From: Bacillus dicomae
GTDB taxonomy: Bacteria > Bacillota > Bacilli > Bacillales > Bacillaceae_G
Length of the DNA: 64,000 nt
Direction of reading: 5' to 3'
Assembly: GCF_006494425.1 (NCBI RefSeq)
Contig: NZ_VHIV01000001.1
Coordinates: forward strand, 1,116,001 to 1,180,000
Shown: piece after piece, positions 17,551-26,486 of the stretch
How the letters are laid out: each line of letters starts with the position of its first letter
How positions within the stretch are numbered: the first letter of the stretch is position 1
The notes under the pieces: generated by a model
The model's database searches: none
Seen by the model: only the letters and a program-made list of their open reading frames with translations
Told to the model about the DNA's origin: nothing
Made by a program: the position numbers and the translations under genes

Positions 17551-18606
17551 ATGGAAAAATACCGTATGGATACAAGTAAAGGAATGGAGTTTGGATTATA
17601 TTCAATTGGGGATCACGTTTTAAATCCGCATAATGGAGAGAAAATTAGTACAGAACAAAGAATTCATGAATTAATTGAAACAGCTAAGTTAGCCGATGAA
17701 GCTGGACTTGATGTATTTGCTGTCGGTGAAAGTCATCAAACGCATTTTACAACGCAAGCTCATACAGTTATTTTAGGAGCGATTGCACAAGCTACGAAAA
17801 ATATAAAAATTGCAAGTTCAGCAACGATAATAAGTACGTCTGATCCGGTACGAGTATATGAGGACTTTGCTACAATTGATTTGATTTCTAATGGACGTGC
17901 AGAAATCGTGGCTGGTCGTGGATCACGTATTGGGGGATATAGTTTACTTGGTTATGACGTAAATGATTATGAAGAATTATTTGAAGAGAAGATGGATCTT
18001 TTATTAAAAATTAATAAAGAGGAACATGTAACATGGAATGGACAGTTCAGAGCACCACTTGCACATGCAGCGGTTATTCCAAGAGCTAAAAATAATAACT
18101 TACCAATTTGGCGTGCAGTTGGTGGCCCACCAGCTAGTGCGATTAAAGCAGGACGCGCGGGTGTGCCAATGATGATAACAACACTAGGTGGTCCAGCTAT
18201 TAACTTTAAAGGATCAGTAGATGCTTATCGTGAGGCGGCTGCGCAAAGTGGATTTGATCCAGCAAGTTTGCCAGTTGCAACAACGAGTTTATTTTATACA
18301 GCAAAAAATTCACAAGATGCATTTAGCGAATACTATCCTCATATTAATGCTGGTATGCTTACACTACGCGGTGGTGGGTATCCGAAAGAACAATTTACAA
18401 ATGCAGTAGATTACCGTGACGCATTAATGGTTGGTAGCCCGCAACAAATTATTGAAAAAATGCTTTACCAATATGAATTGTTTGGGCAACAACGTTTTAT
18501 GGCACAAGTTGATTTTGGTGGTGTACCACTTAATCAAATTGAGAAAAACATCGAATTAATTGCTACTGAAATTTTACCGGCTGTTAGAAAACATACAGCA
18601 AAATAA
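17551..18606 (+). CDS. LLM-class flavin-dependent oxidoreductase (luciferase-like)
   Basis: A 351-residue bacterial-luciferase-like TIM-barrel protein. The N-terminal part (MEFGLYSIGDH, then ELIETAKLADEAGLDVFAVGESH) and the ATKNIKIASSATIISTSDPVRVYEDFATIDLISNGRAEIVAGRGS segment are characteristic of the F420/FMN-dependent LLM family. It would use reduced FMN and oxygen; the substrate is unknown. ATG 17551 is preceded by AAAGGAGAGAG. Its position behind a MarR regulator suggests a role in xenobiotic or quinone response. Confidence 0.88.
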   Translation: MEKYRMDTSKGMEFGLYSIGDHVLNPHNGEKISTEQRIHELIETAKLADEAGLDVFAVGESHQTHFTTQAHTVILGAIAQATKNIKIASSATIISTSDPVRVYEDFATIDLISNGRAEIVAGRGSRIGGYSLLGYDVNDYEELFEEKMDLLLKINKEEHVTWNGQFRAPLAHAAVIPRAKNNNLPIWRAVGGPPASAIKAGRAGVPMMITTLGGPAINFKGSVDAYREAAAQSGFDPASLPVATTSLFYTAKNSQDAFSEYYPHINAGMLTLRGGGYPKEQFTNAVDYRDALMVGSPQQIIEKMLYQYELFGQQRFMAQVDFGGVPLNQIEKNIELIATEILPAVRKHTAK

Positions 18607-18610
18607 TATA

Positions 18611-18648
18611 AAAAATACCGAGAGTCTAATCGATTCTCGGTATTTTTT
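18611..18648 (+). terminator. terminator after LLM oxidoreductase gene
   Basis: AAAAATACCGAGA pairs with TCTCGGTATTTTTT, ending in a T-run. Confidence 0.9.
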
Positions 18649-19219
18649 ATATTATTTTAGTTTGAAAAAATGACAAAAAAGTGAATTTTCAATCTGAAAA
18701 GAGGAGGTTATTTCCTATTTTTGAATAACAATATTTCATGTTCGAATTTTAGAAATACATTTTTCTCTTGACAAAAAAATAACGAATTTATTCATTGGTC
18801 AATAGGACATTTTTTCGTAGAAAAGTCAAGTGTATAAAGAGAAAAACGATTATTTTATTGATACAAAGATAAGTCTCATATTAAAAAAACACATTTTATC
18901 GATGAGAAAAATCTAATTCAAAAAAATACCAAAAGACATATTTCAGACAAAATGATGTCAATAATACGTCAAAAATCAGCTGAATTTACTATGCAGGTAT
19001 ATTATACAATTCGATTAACGAATAAAACACTACTGAAATAGTGAAAAGGTAAATTTTATGAGAAAGTTCATTTGTAATTATCTTGGAAACTGAAAATTTA
19101 TATTTTCTAAAAGTACATAAACAAATTTATCTTTCTATATTTCTCAGCTTTGAGTTGTTTTATTAATACAATTCAATCGGAATTACGATATAAAAAATTA
19201 TGAAGGAAGTGATTGTAGT
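18649..19219 (+). other. gene-free AT-rich upstream region of cydA
   Basis: About 570 bp with no coding potential on either strand. It is very AT-rich, with several short A/T tracts and a CACTA-TAGTG mini-palindrome near 19030. An unusually long leader fits the multi-factor control known for cyd genes in Bacillus (Rex, CcpA, ResD), but I could not point to a convincing Rex or cre site. The cydA ribosome binding site GAAGGAAGTG is at its 3' end. Confidence 0.5.
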
Positions 19220-20623
19220 ATGGAAACGCTCGAATTGGCACGAATACAATTCGCATCAACAACGATTTTCCATTACTTTTTTGTTCCGCTGTCTATTGGT
19301 TTAGCTTTTATCATTGCGCTAATGCAAACGTTGTATGTGGTAAAGGGACAAGAAATTTATAAGAAGATGACGAAGTTTTGGACACAAATATTCCTTGTAA
19401 ACTTTGCGGTAGGTGTAGTAACTGGTATTCTACAAGAATTCCAGTTTGGTATGAACTGGTCAACATATTCACGTTTCGTAGGTGATGTGTTTGGTCCATC
19501 ACTTGCGATTGAAGGTTTATTAGCATTTTTCATTGAGTCTACATTTCTAGGGTTATGGGTATTCGGTGAAGATAAATTACCGAAGCGAATTCACCTTTTA
19601 TGTATTTGGCTCCTTTCAATTGGAACAATGTTATCAGCATTTTGGATTTTAACTGCAAGTGCATTTATGCAATCGCCAGTAGGATATGAAATGGCAGCAG
19701 ATGGACGTGCACAAATGAATGATTTCTTAGCAATTATCCAAAACCCGCAATTATGGGTACAATTCCCGCATACAATTACAGCGGCAATTGCAACTGGTGC
19801 ATTCTTTATTGCAGGTGTGAGTGCATGGAAAATAACGAAAGCGCAAGAAACTGAAGTGTTTAAAAAATCGTTCCGCATTTCTATCATTGTTGGAACACTT
19901 ACGACAGCGCTTGTATTATTCTTCGGTCATGCGCAAGCACAACAATTAATTAAAACACATCCAATGAAAATGGCAGCAGCTGAAGCATTATGGAATACGA
20001 GTGAGGATCCAGCGCCATTTACAGTATTTGCGAAAATTGATGCAGAGAAGAAAGAAAATTCGTTTGAAATTCAAATCCCTTATATGCTAAGTCTATTATC
20101 ATTTGATAAATTTAGCGGTCAAGTAGAAGGAATGAATCAAATTCAAAAGCAATATGAAGAAAAATATGGGCCTGGAGATTATATTCCACCAGTACACACT
20201 ATGTTTTGGAGCTTTAGAGCGATGGTAATGAGTGGGACATTTATGCTTCTTCTAGGAGCATATGGATGGTTCTTATCAAGAAAAGATCGATTAGCTGAAA
20301 AAACTTGGTATTTAAAATTAATGGTGTATGCAATTTCACTACCGTTTATCGGTAATACAGTAGGATGGATTATGACTGAAATGGGACGTCAGCCTTGGGT
20401 AGTTTTCGGTGTTATGAAAACGGAAGATGCTGTATCTCCAAATGTTACGTTCGGAGAAGTGTTATTCTCTTTAGTTTCATTCACATCACTATATTTAATT
20501 ATAGGTGGAATTACTATTTACTTATTCGTTCGTATCATTAAAGGTCATGAGAATAAGAAAACGAAACAGGATTCTCAAAGCCATGATCCATTTGATAAGG
20601 AGGATGAGTATGTTATCTCTTAA
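19220..20623 (+). CDS. cydA: cytochrome bd ubiquinol oxidase subunit I
   Basis: A 467-residue subunit of the bd-type quinol oxidase, an integral membrane terminal oxidase that uses menaquinol and oxygen under low oxygen. It starts METLELARIQFASTTIFHYFFVPLSIGLAF, carrying the haem-ligand His of helix 1. A second conserved His is in FPHTITA and the Met-containing GRQPWVVFGVMKT segment is near the C-terminal end. The Q-loop region between helices 6 and 7 is short, as in Gram-positive enzymes. It overlaps cydB by 14 bp and heads a cydABDC operon. Confidence 0.96.
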   Translation: METLELARIQFASTTIFHYFFVPLSIGLAFIIALMQTLYVVKGQEIYKKMTKFWTQIFLVNFAVGVVTGILQEFQFGMNWSTYSRFVGDVFGPSLAIEGLLAFFIESTFLGLWVFGEDKLPKRIHLLCIWLLSIGTMLSAFWILTASAFMQSPVGYEMAADGRAQMNDFLAIIQNPQLWVQFPHTITAAIATGAFFIAGVSAWKITKAQETEVFKKSFRISIIVGTLTTALVLFFGHAQAQQLIKTHPMKMAAAEALWNTSEDPAPFTVFAKIDAEKKENSFEIQIPYMLSLLSFDKFSGQVEGMNQIQKQYEEKYGPGDYIPPVHTMFWSFRAMVMSGTFMLLLGAYGWFLSRKDRLAEKTWYLKLMVYAISLPFIGNTVGWIMTEMGRQPWVVFGVMKTEDAVSPNVTFGEVLFSLVSFTSLYLIIGGITIYLFVRIIKGHENKKTKQDSQSHDPFDKEDEYVIS

Positions 20624-21626
20624 TGAGTTGTGGTTTATCATTATTGCAATTTTATTCGTAGGCTTCTTTGTACTTGAAGGTTTCGATTTCGGTGTAGGTA
20701 TAGTTTCTAGGTTTTTAGGAGAAAACGATTTAGAGAAAAGAATATACTTAAATACAATTGGTCCATTTTGGCACGCGAATGAAGTATGGCTTGTTTGTGC
20801 GGGTGGAGCTATGTTTGCGGCATTTCCGCACTGGTACGCAACTTTATTTAGCGGGTTTTACATTCCGTTTGTATTTATGCTTCTTGCTTTAATTATAAGA
20901 GGTGTTTCCTTTAAATTCCGTGCGAAAATAGATAATCATAAATGGAAAGGTTTTTGGGATTGGGGTATGTTTTTAGGAAGCTTGCTACCGCCTATTCTTT
21001 GGGGAGTTGCCATTGCTAACTTTATGGTAGGTATTCCAATTGATGAGACGAAAAATGCTGTAGGTGGATTCTTACAATTACTTCATCCATTTGCATTACT
21101 TGGAGGAGTTATGTTCCTTCTATTATGTATTGTTCACGGATTACAATTCCTTACTATACGTACAACAGGTAAGTTAAGAGAACGTGCACGTATTGCTGCA
21201 CTGAAAATTGCACCACTTGCAATTATAGTACTTCTTGTTTTTGCGGGTGTAGGGTTATGGAAAACAGATATATTCACTGGTCATGGTACAGAGTGGATTA
21301 TGGTTCCGATTGGAGCTTTTGTAGCATTATGCGCGTCAACATTATTAAATAAAAGAAGAAGAGATGGTTGGGCTTTCGTTATGACGAGTTTAACAATCAT
21401 TTTACTAAGTGCGAGTGTGTTTGCCGGCATGTTCCCACGTGTTTTAATTAGTTCGTTAGGGTCAATATACGATTTAACAATTTATAATGCAGCATCAGGA
21501 GATTATGCACTAAAACTGATGACGTATTTTTCAATTGCTATATTGCCATTTGTTTTGGGAAGTCAAATATGGAGTTTTTATGTGTTTAGACAACCTGTTA
21601 AGTCAGATAAAGATTTGGAGTACTAA
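20610..21626 (+). CDS. cydB: cytochrome bd ubiquinol oxidase subunit II
   Basis: A 338-residue hydrophobic subunit II. The beginning, MLSLNELWFIIIAILFVGFFVLEGFDFGVG, and the following NTIGPFWHANEVWLV stretch are family signatures. ATG 20610 is chosen over upstream in-frame ATGs because AAGGAGGATGA precedes it at the right distance. It overlaps the end of cydA by 14 bp, and its stop shares a base with the cydD start, indicating tight coupling. Confidence 0.95.
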   Translation: MLSLNELWFIIIAILFVGFFVLEGFDFGVGIVSRFLGENDLEKRIYLNTIGPFWHANEVWLVCAGGAMFAAFPHWYATLFSGFYIPFVFMLLALIIRGVSFKFRAKIDNHKWKGFWDWGMFLGSLLPPILWGVAIANFMVGIPIDETKNAVGGFLQLLHPFALLGGVMFLLLCIVHGLQFLTIRTTGKLRERARIAALKIAPLAIIVLLVFAGVGLWKTDIFTGHGTEWIMVPIGAFVALCASTLLNKRRRDGWAFVMTSLTIILLSASVFAGMFPRVLISSLGSIYDLTIYNAASGDYALKLMTYFSIAILPFVLGSQIWSFYVFRQPVKSDKDLEY

Positions 21627-23350
21627 TGAAAAGAAAAAGAGGACTTCCGTCGTATCCTGGTAGCCGAGTTTTATATGTAGTTTTAACAATCATTAGCATT
21701 TTAGAAGCTATAAGTATTATTGCGCAAACAGTGTTTTTAGCGAGGGCTATTACGTTTTTATTTCAGGGAGAAACAGTACAATCTGTGTTAAATGAAACGG
21801 TGTATTTTGGAATCACATTTGCAGTACGTCACATATTGGTTCGAATATCGCAAATATTAGTTGAACGTTTTGCTGAAAAAACAGGATCGGAACTGAGAAA
21901 ACAATTAATAGAGGCATATTTCACATTAGGTCCACGGTATGTTCAAACAACTGGAACAGGTCATCTGGTTACCTTATCGATAGAAGGTATTGAGAAATTT
22001 AAAACATATATTGAATTAACAATTCCTAAAATGATTAGAAGTAGTATCGTACCGGGATTAATTGTACTATATATTTTTACGCTAGATATTGAGTCTGGAG
22101 TTATTTTAGTTGTAACGATTCCTATCGTAATTATATTTATGATCCTACTAGGATTAGCAGCGCAGAAAATGGCGGATAGCCAATATGAAACATATCGTGT
22201 TCTTTCTAATCACTTTGTAGATACGTTAAAAGGATTAGAAACATTAAAGTATTTAGGTAAAAGTAAACAACACGAAGGAAAGATTGAAAAAGTAAGTAAA
22301 AGGTATAGAAAAGCAACGATGCGTACTTTGCGAGTTGCTTTTCTTTCTTCTTTTGCACTAGATTTCTTTACGAGTTTATCAATCGCATTTGTGGCGGTCG
22401 GATTAGGGATACGGTTAATAGATGGGACAATTGTACTATTGCCAGCCCTTACGATTTTAATTTTAGCTCCGGAATATTTCTTGCCGATTAAACAAGTTGG
22501 AGCAAACTATCATGCTACGTTAGATGGACAACTTGCAATGGAGCAAATAGAAGAGATTCTACAGCAACAAAAAGAAATAGAAACGAAAGAATCAAATGTA
22601 GATATCGTATGGAATGCCACTAGTAACTTGAAATTACAAGATGTAAACGTAAAGATTGATGAATCTGAAAAGGCAATATTAGAAGGAATTAACTTTACTT
22701 GGGAAGGCAGTGGCACTATAGGTGTAATCGGTGAAAGTGGCGCAGGGAAATCGACGTTAATCGACGTATTAGCAGGATTTTTAACTCCTTCGGATGGAAA
22801 GATGATAGTAAATGGTGTGGAAATTGACGGGGCTACTCGTGAAGATTGGCAAAAGAATATTGCTTATATTCCGCAGCAACCTTATATTTTTCCGCTTTCA
22901 TTAAAAGATAACATTTGTTTCTATGAAACAAATACAACTGATGAAGAAATAGAAAGAGTTATTAATGAAGTGGGCCTTCGTTCACTCGTTACATCGCTTC
23001 CGAATGGGATGTTCGAACGAATTGGAGAAGGCGGGCGTATGCTTAGTGGCGGACAAGAACAACGTGTCGCAATGGCGCGTGCACTTTTAAGTAAAAAGCC
23101 AATTATTTTATTAGACGAACCTACAGCACATCTTGATATTGAAACTGAATTTGAAATAAAGCAATCCATGTTACGTCTGTTTGAAGGTAAGTTAGTATTT
23201 CTTGCAACACATCGTCTTCATTGGATGAAACAGATGGATCATATTCTTATTTTAAATAAAGGGGAAATGATAGAAAGTGGAACATATAAAGAACTTGTAA
23301 AGAATGAGGTATTACATTTTCACAGGGAAGAGAGGGATAGAGATGAGTAA
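21626..23350 (+). CDS. cydD: ABC exporter subunit CydD, needed for cytochrome bd assembly
   Basis: A 574-residue half-transporter with an N-terminal membrane domain (about six helices, residues 15-300) and a C-terminal ATPase. Walker A GESGAGKST is near residue 370, the signature is LSGGQEQRVAMARALL, and Walker B is IILLDEPTAHLD. CydD forms a heterodimer with CydC and moves reduced thiols (or a haem-related function) across the membrane, required for bd oxidase maturation. The start codon overlaps the cydB stop (TAATG). The next gene overlaps its end by 8 bp. Confidence 0.92.
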   Translation: MKRKRGLPSYPGSRVLYVVLTIISILEAISIIAQTVFLARAITFLFQGETVQSVLNETVYFGITFAVRHILVRISQILVERFAEKTGSELRKQLIEAYFTLGPRYVQTTGTGHLVTLSIEGIEKFKTYIELTIPKMIRSSIVPGLIVLYIFTLDIESGVILVVTIPIVIIFMILLGLAAQKMADSQYETYRVLSNHFVDTLKGLETLKYLGKSKQHEGKIEKVSKRYRKATMRTLRVAFLSSFALDFFTSLSIAFVAVGLGIRLIDGTIVLLPALTILILAPEYFLPIKQVGANYHATLDGQLAMEQIEEILQQQKEIETKESNVDIVWNATSNLKLQDVNVKIDESEKAILEGINFTWEGSGTIGVIGESGAGKSTLIDVLAGFLTPSDGKMIVNGVEIDGATREDWQKNIAYIPQQPYIFPLSLKDNICFYETNTTDEEIERVINEVGLRSLVTSLPNGMFERIGEGGRMLSGGQEQRVAMARALLSKKPIILLDEPTAHLDIETEFEIKQSMLRLFEGKLVFLATHRLHWMKQMDHILILNKGEMIESGTYKELVKNEVLHFHREERDRDE

Positions 23351-25067
23351 CTGGATTAAACCTTATATACAGCAAAATAAAGGTAGAATGACTTTAACTA
23401 TTTTCCTTGGTCTTCTTGGAGTTAGTTCAGGTGCGATGTTACTTTTCATTTCAGGTTATTTAATCTCTAAATCAGCTCTTAGACCAGAAAATGTAATGGC
23501 CGTATATGTTCCTATCGTTGCGACACGTGCGTTTAGTATAGGGCAAGCGGTATTTCATTATTTAGAGCGTTTAGTTGGACACGATGTCGTACTACGCATA
23601 TTAGAAAAGATGAGAACGAAACTATATAGAATAGTAGAACCACAGGCGTTATTTTTTCGTTCGCGATTTCAAACGGGAGATATGTTAGGTGTATTATCCG
23701 AAGATATAGAGCATTTGCAAAACCTATATTTACGTACAATATTTCCTAGCATATTAGCATTAGTCGTATATAGCATATTCGTACTTGTTATCGGTGTATT
23801 TGATGTAGTGTTTGCGCTTATTGCAGCATGTATGTTGGCTATTATCGTCTTTCTTCTTCCATTTGTATCATTACTTTTAATGAAGCAACATCATGTTACT
23901 TTAAAGCAAGGAAGAAACCGTTTGTATCAACAACTAACAGACGCTGTTTTTGGATTATCTGATTGGCAAGCAAGTGGTAGAAAAGATGAATTCATTGATA
24001 AGTATGTAGAGCAAAATGATCAATTGTTAAAAACGGAAAAAAAAATGAAGCGATGGAATCATATTCGGGACAGTATCATTCAGTTAGTAGTAGGGATTAT
24101 AGTTATTTCAATAATCATATGGACTGGAAATGAGGCGGCAAATGAACAAATTGCACCTACCGTTATTGCGGCTTTCGTCTTAATGACGTTATCTGTCACA
24201 AACGCGTTAATTCCTCTTTCGGATGCTATCGATCGGATACCATCATATGTAGAATCTGCTCATCGTCTAAATCAAGTAGAAGGTAATGATCTTTTACAGG
24301 ATGAAAAGGAATTACATGGAGATAAAAATTATGTTGCATCAAAACATATAGACATTGAATTAAAAAATGTATCGTTTAGCTACCCAGATAGTAATGAATT
24401 TGTATTGAAAGAAGTATCACTACAAATAAAGGCAGGAAAGAAAATCGCCATTTTAGGAAGAAGCGGAACAGGGAAATCTACTTTGTTAAAATTGTTAACA
24501 GGTGCGATAAGCCCGCTACATGGTGAAGTTTTGTTGAATAGTGAACATGCTCATACGAATCTTTTATCAAAATATATTGCTGTATTGAATCAAAAACCGC
24601 ATTTATTTGATACGACAATTGGAAATAATGTGCGAATCGGCAAACCAGAGGCTATAGATGAAGAGATATGGACAGCTTTAGAGAAAGCGCAATTAGCTTC
24701 GCATATTGCTTCTCTCCCAGATGGATTACAAACAAAAATGCATGAAATGGGAAAAAGGTTTTCTGGCGGGGAAAGACAACGGGTTGCTTTTGCTAGAACG
24801 CTCATGCAAGAAGCACCGATTATTGTACTTGATGAACCTACGATCGGCTTAGATCCAAAGACAGAACTATCTTTAATAGAAACGATGTTTTCTGCAACGG
24901 AAGAAAAGACAGTTATTTGGATTACACACCACCTAGTAGGAATTGAACATGTTGATGAAGTAATATTCCTTGATCGTGGTCAAATTGTGATGCAAGGTAG
25001 TCATGAACAACTTCTTAAAGAAAACGAAAAGTATCGTATGCTTTATGAGTTAGACAAAGGAATATAA
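23343..25067 (+). CDS. cydC: ABC exporter subunit CydC, needed for cytochrome bd assembly
   Basis: A 574-residue partner half-transporter. The membrane domain (MSNWIKPYIQQNKGRMTLTI onward) is followed by an ATPase with Walker A GRSGTGKST, signature FSGGERQRVAFARTLM and Walker B IIVLDEPTIGLD. ATG 23343 is preferred over an upstream in-frame start because GGGATAGAG precedes it and it gives the ATGAG overlap typical of this operon. A terminator follows about 20 bp later, closing cydABDC. Confidence 0.92.
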   Translation: MSNWIKPYIQQNKGRMTLTIFLGLLGVSSGAMLLFISGYLISKSALRPENVMAVYVPIVATRAFSIGQAVFHYLERLVGHDVVLRILEKMRTKLYRIVEPQALFFRSRFQTGDMLGVLSEDIEHLQNLYLRTIFPSILALVVYSIFVLVIGVFDVVFALIAACMLAIIVFLLPFVSLLLMKQHHVTLKQGRNRLYQQLTDAVFGLSDWQASGRKDEFIDKYVEQNDQLLKTEKKMKRWNHIRDSIIQLVVGIIVISIIIWTGNEAANEQIAPTVIAAFVLMTLSVTNALIPLSDAIDRIPSYVESAHRLNQVEGNDLLQDEKELHGDKNYVASKHIDIELKNVSFSYPDSNEFVLKEVSLQIKAGKKIAILGRSGTGKSTLLKLLTGAISPLHGEVLLNSEHAHTNLLSKYIAVLNQKPHLFDTTIGNNVRIGKPEAIDEEIWTALEKAQLASHIASLPDGLQTKMHEMGKRFSGGERQRVAFARTLMQEAPIIVLDEPTIGLDPKTELSLIETMFSATEEKTVIWITHHLVGIEHVDEVIFLDRGQIVMQGSHEQLLKENEKYRMLYELDKGI

Positions 25068-25087
25068 TTTTATTAAGTATGTAATGG

Positions 25088-25123
25088 AAAAATAGCTACG
25101 CCTAATGGTGGAGCTATTTTTTT
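25088..25123 (+). terminator. terminator of the cyd operon
   Basis: AAAATAGCT and AGCTATTTT arms with an interrupted inner stem, followed by a run of T. Confidence 0.85.
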
Positions 25124-25231
25124 GTTTTGAAATGAATATTCTATTCTTTTTTAATGATGGATGGCAAATGTACATGATCGTTACGAATGAAAGGTGAATT
25201 TCATATTATACATATAATGGAGGGGATATAC

Positions 25232-26380
25232 ATGAAGGAGCAGTATAAAATTATTGTTTTAAGTGATGAATTATCAAGGGAGAAGATTCAAAATGTATTA
25301 GACAAAAATAAATGTAAAACAATCGTTCATGTTGTAGACGTTTCAGCTATTGTTCAAATAGAAAATTCTTTTCAATATATAGTCATTTGGAGAGTGGACG
25401 CAGAAAAACTTACAAAGGAATTGATAAACAGGGGCGTGCAAAGCACAAAAATTATTAATTTAACAAAATACATGTATGAATGGAAAAATAAATTAATTTC
25501 TATCTATCAAATAAATTCAGATCTTATGTCTTTATACATTTCTATGAAAAAAGCAAAGAGTGATCCGACGTATGAATTGTTTGCGACGGGCTTGTCTTAT
25601 CCGCATTGTGGCATAAGTACGGAGCTTCTCTCAAAAAAATCGATAAAATTAACACTTCCATCGCAAGATCTATACTATGATTATTTAATAGCATCACAAC
25701 TTCTATCAAGCGATCATTCCTTTCAATATTGTTTGATAGGAATAGCTTATTTCTCATTTTACTTTGACATGTCGTTATCATCTGAATCATATAGAATTCA
25801 CAAAGTATATTATCCATTGTTTCAAGACGGTCATCATACTGTAGTTCATTCTCCTCTACCCACTGATGTTTTTTTTCATCTAGATACCCCGAAACCACTT
25901 TTTTCTATTTTTAATTTGTATTTTGAATATATTTTATTAGACGAACTAAGAGATGAATCATTGATACTGCCCTGGATAAATGCTGAATGGAATACCACTC
26001 CTCCTCACATTCCTTTTGAAGAACACGGGAAAATAAGAGCAGCTTCACATGCTAAATTGTCATATCCTCATACTTTAGTTGAAAATAAATCGATTTTTAA
26101 AGCATATTTAGAATTACTTTTAAAACATGATATTAAACCACTAATTGTTGTATTCCCTGTTACTTCACATTATTTCAATTGTAGTAGTAAGAAATTAAAA
26201 GAAGATTTTTATAAAGTTATAAACGATTTTCAAGCTCAATATTCTTTTCAAATTATAGATTTATTTGAGTCGCCATTATTTTGTGATGAAGATTTTTATG
26301 ATAGTGATCATATGAATAAAAAAGGTGCAAATAAAATGTCCGTGTTATTAAATATGTTTATTCAAGGACGAAAAGTATGA
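25232..26380 (+). CDS. hypothetical protein with SGNH/GDSL-hydrolase-like features
   Basis: About 382 residues, without a signal peptide or clear membrane segment. The segment ATGLSYPHCGI (about residue 115) resembles the SGNH block I serine region, and near the C-terminal end DSDHMNKKGA matches the block V Asp-x-x-His pattern of SGNH esterases and DltD/AlgX-like O-acyl enzymes. The middle is not recognised. ATG 25232 is chosen for its GGAGGGGATATAC ribosome binding site. It is followed 106 bp later by glycan-biosynthesis genes, so an O-acyl transfer or deacylation role on a surface sugar is plausible but inferred. Confidence 0.55.
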   Translation: MKEQYKIIVLSDELSREKIQNVLDKNKCKTIVHVVDVSAIVQIENSFQYIVIWRVDAEKLTKELINRGVQSTKIINLTKYMYEWKNKLISIYQINSDLMSLYISMKKAKSDPTYELFATGLSYPHCGISTELLSKKSIKLTLPSQDLYYDYLIASQLLSSDHSFQYCLIGIAYFSFYFDMSLSSESYRIHKVYYPLFQDGHHTVVHSPLPTDVFFHLDTPKPLFSIFNLYFEYILLDELRDESLILPWINAEWNTTPPHIPFEEHGKIRAASHAKLSYPHTLVENKSIFKAYLELLLKHDIKPLIVVFPVTSHYFNCSSKKLKEDFYKVINDFQAQYSFQIIDLFESPLFCDEDFYDSDHMNKKGANKMSVLLNMFIQGRKV

Positions 26381-26486
26381 TATTTCGTTTCATGTCTGCA
26401 TAAAAGTATATAGGCTCCATTCGGTTAAAGTGATGTGATTTTTGTGTCGCGTATATAAATAATATGCGAAGAGGTGAGAGAGTAAA

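Noticed and set aside
18649-19219. Rex or cre site before cydA
   Set aside because: No stretch matched the TTGTGAA-type Rex palindrome or a cre consensus well enough to call.
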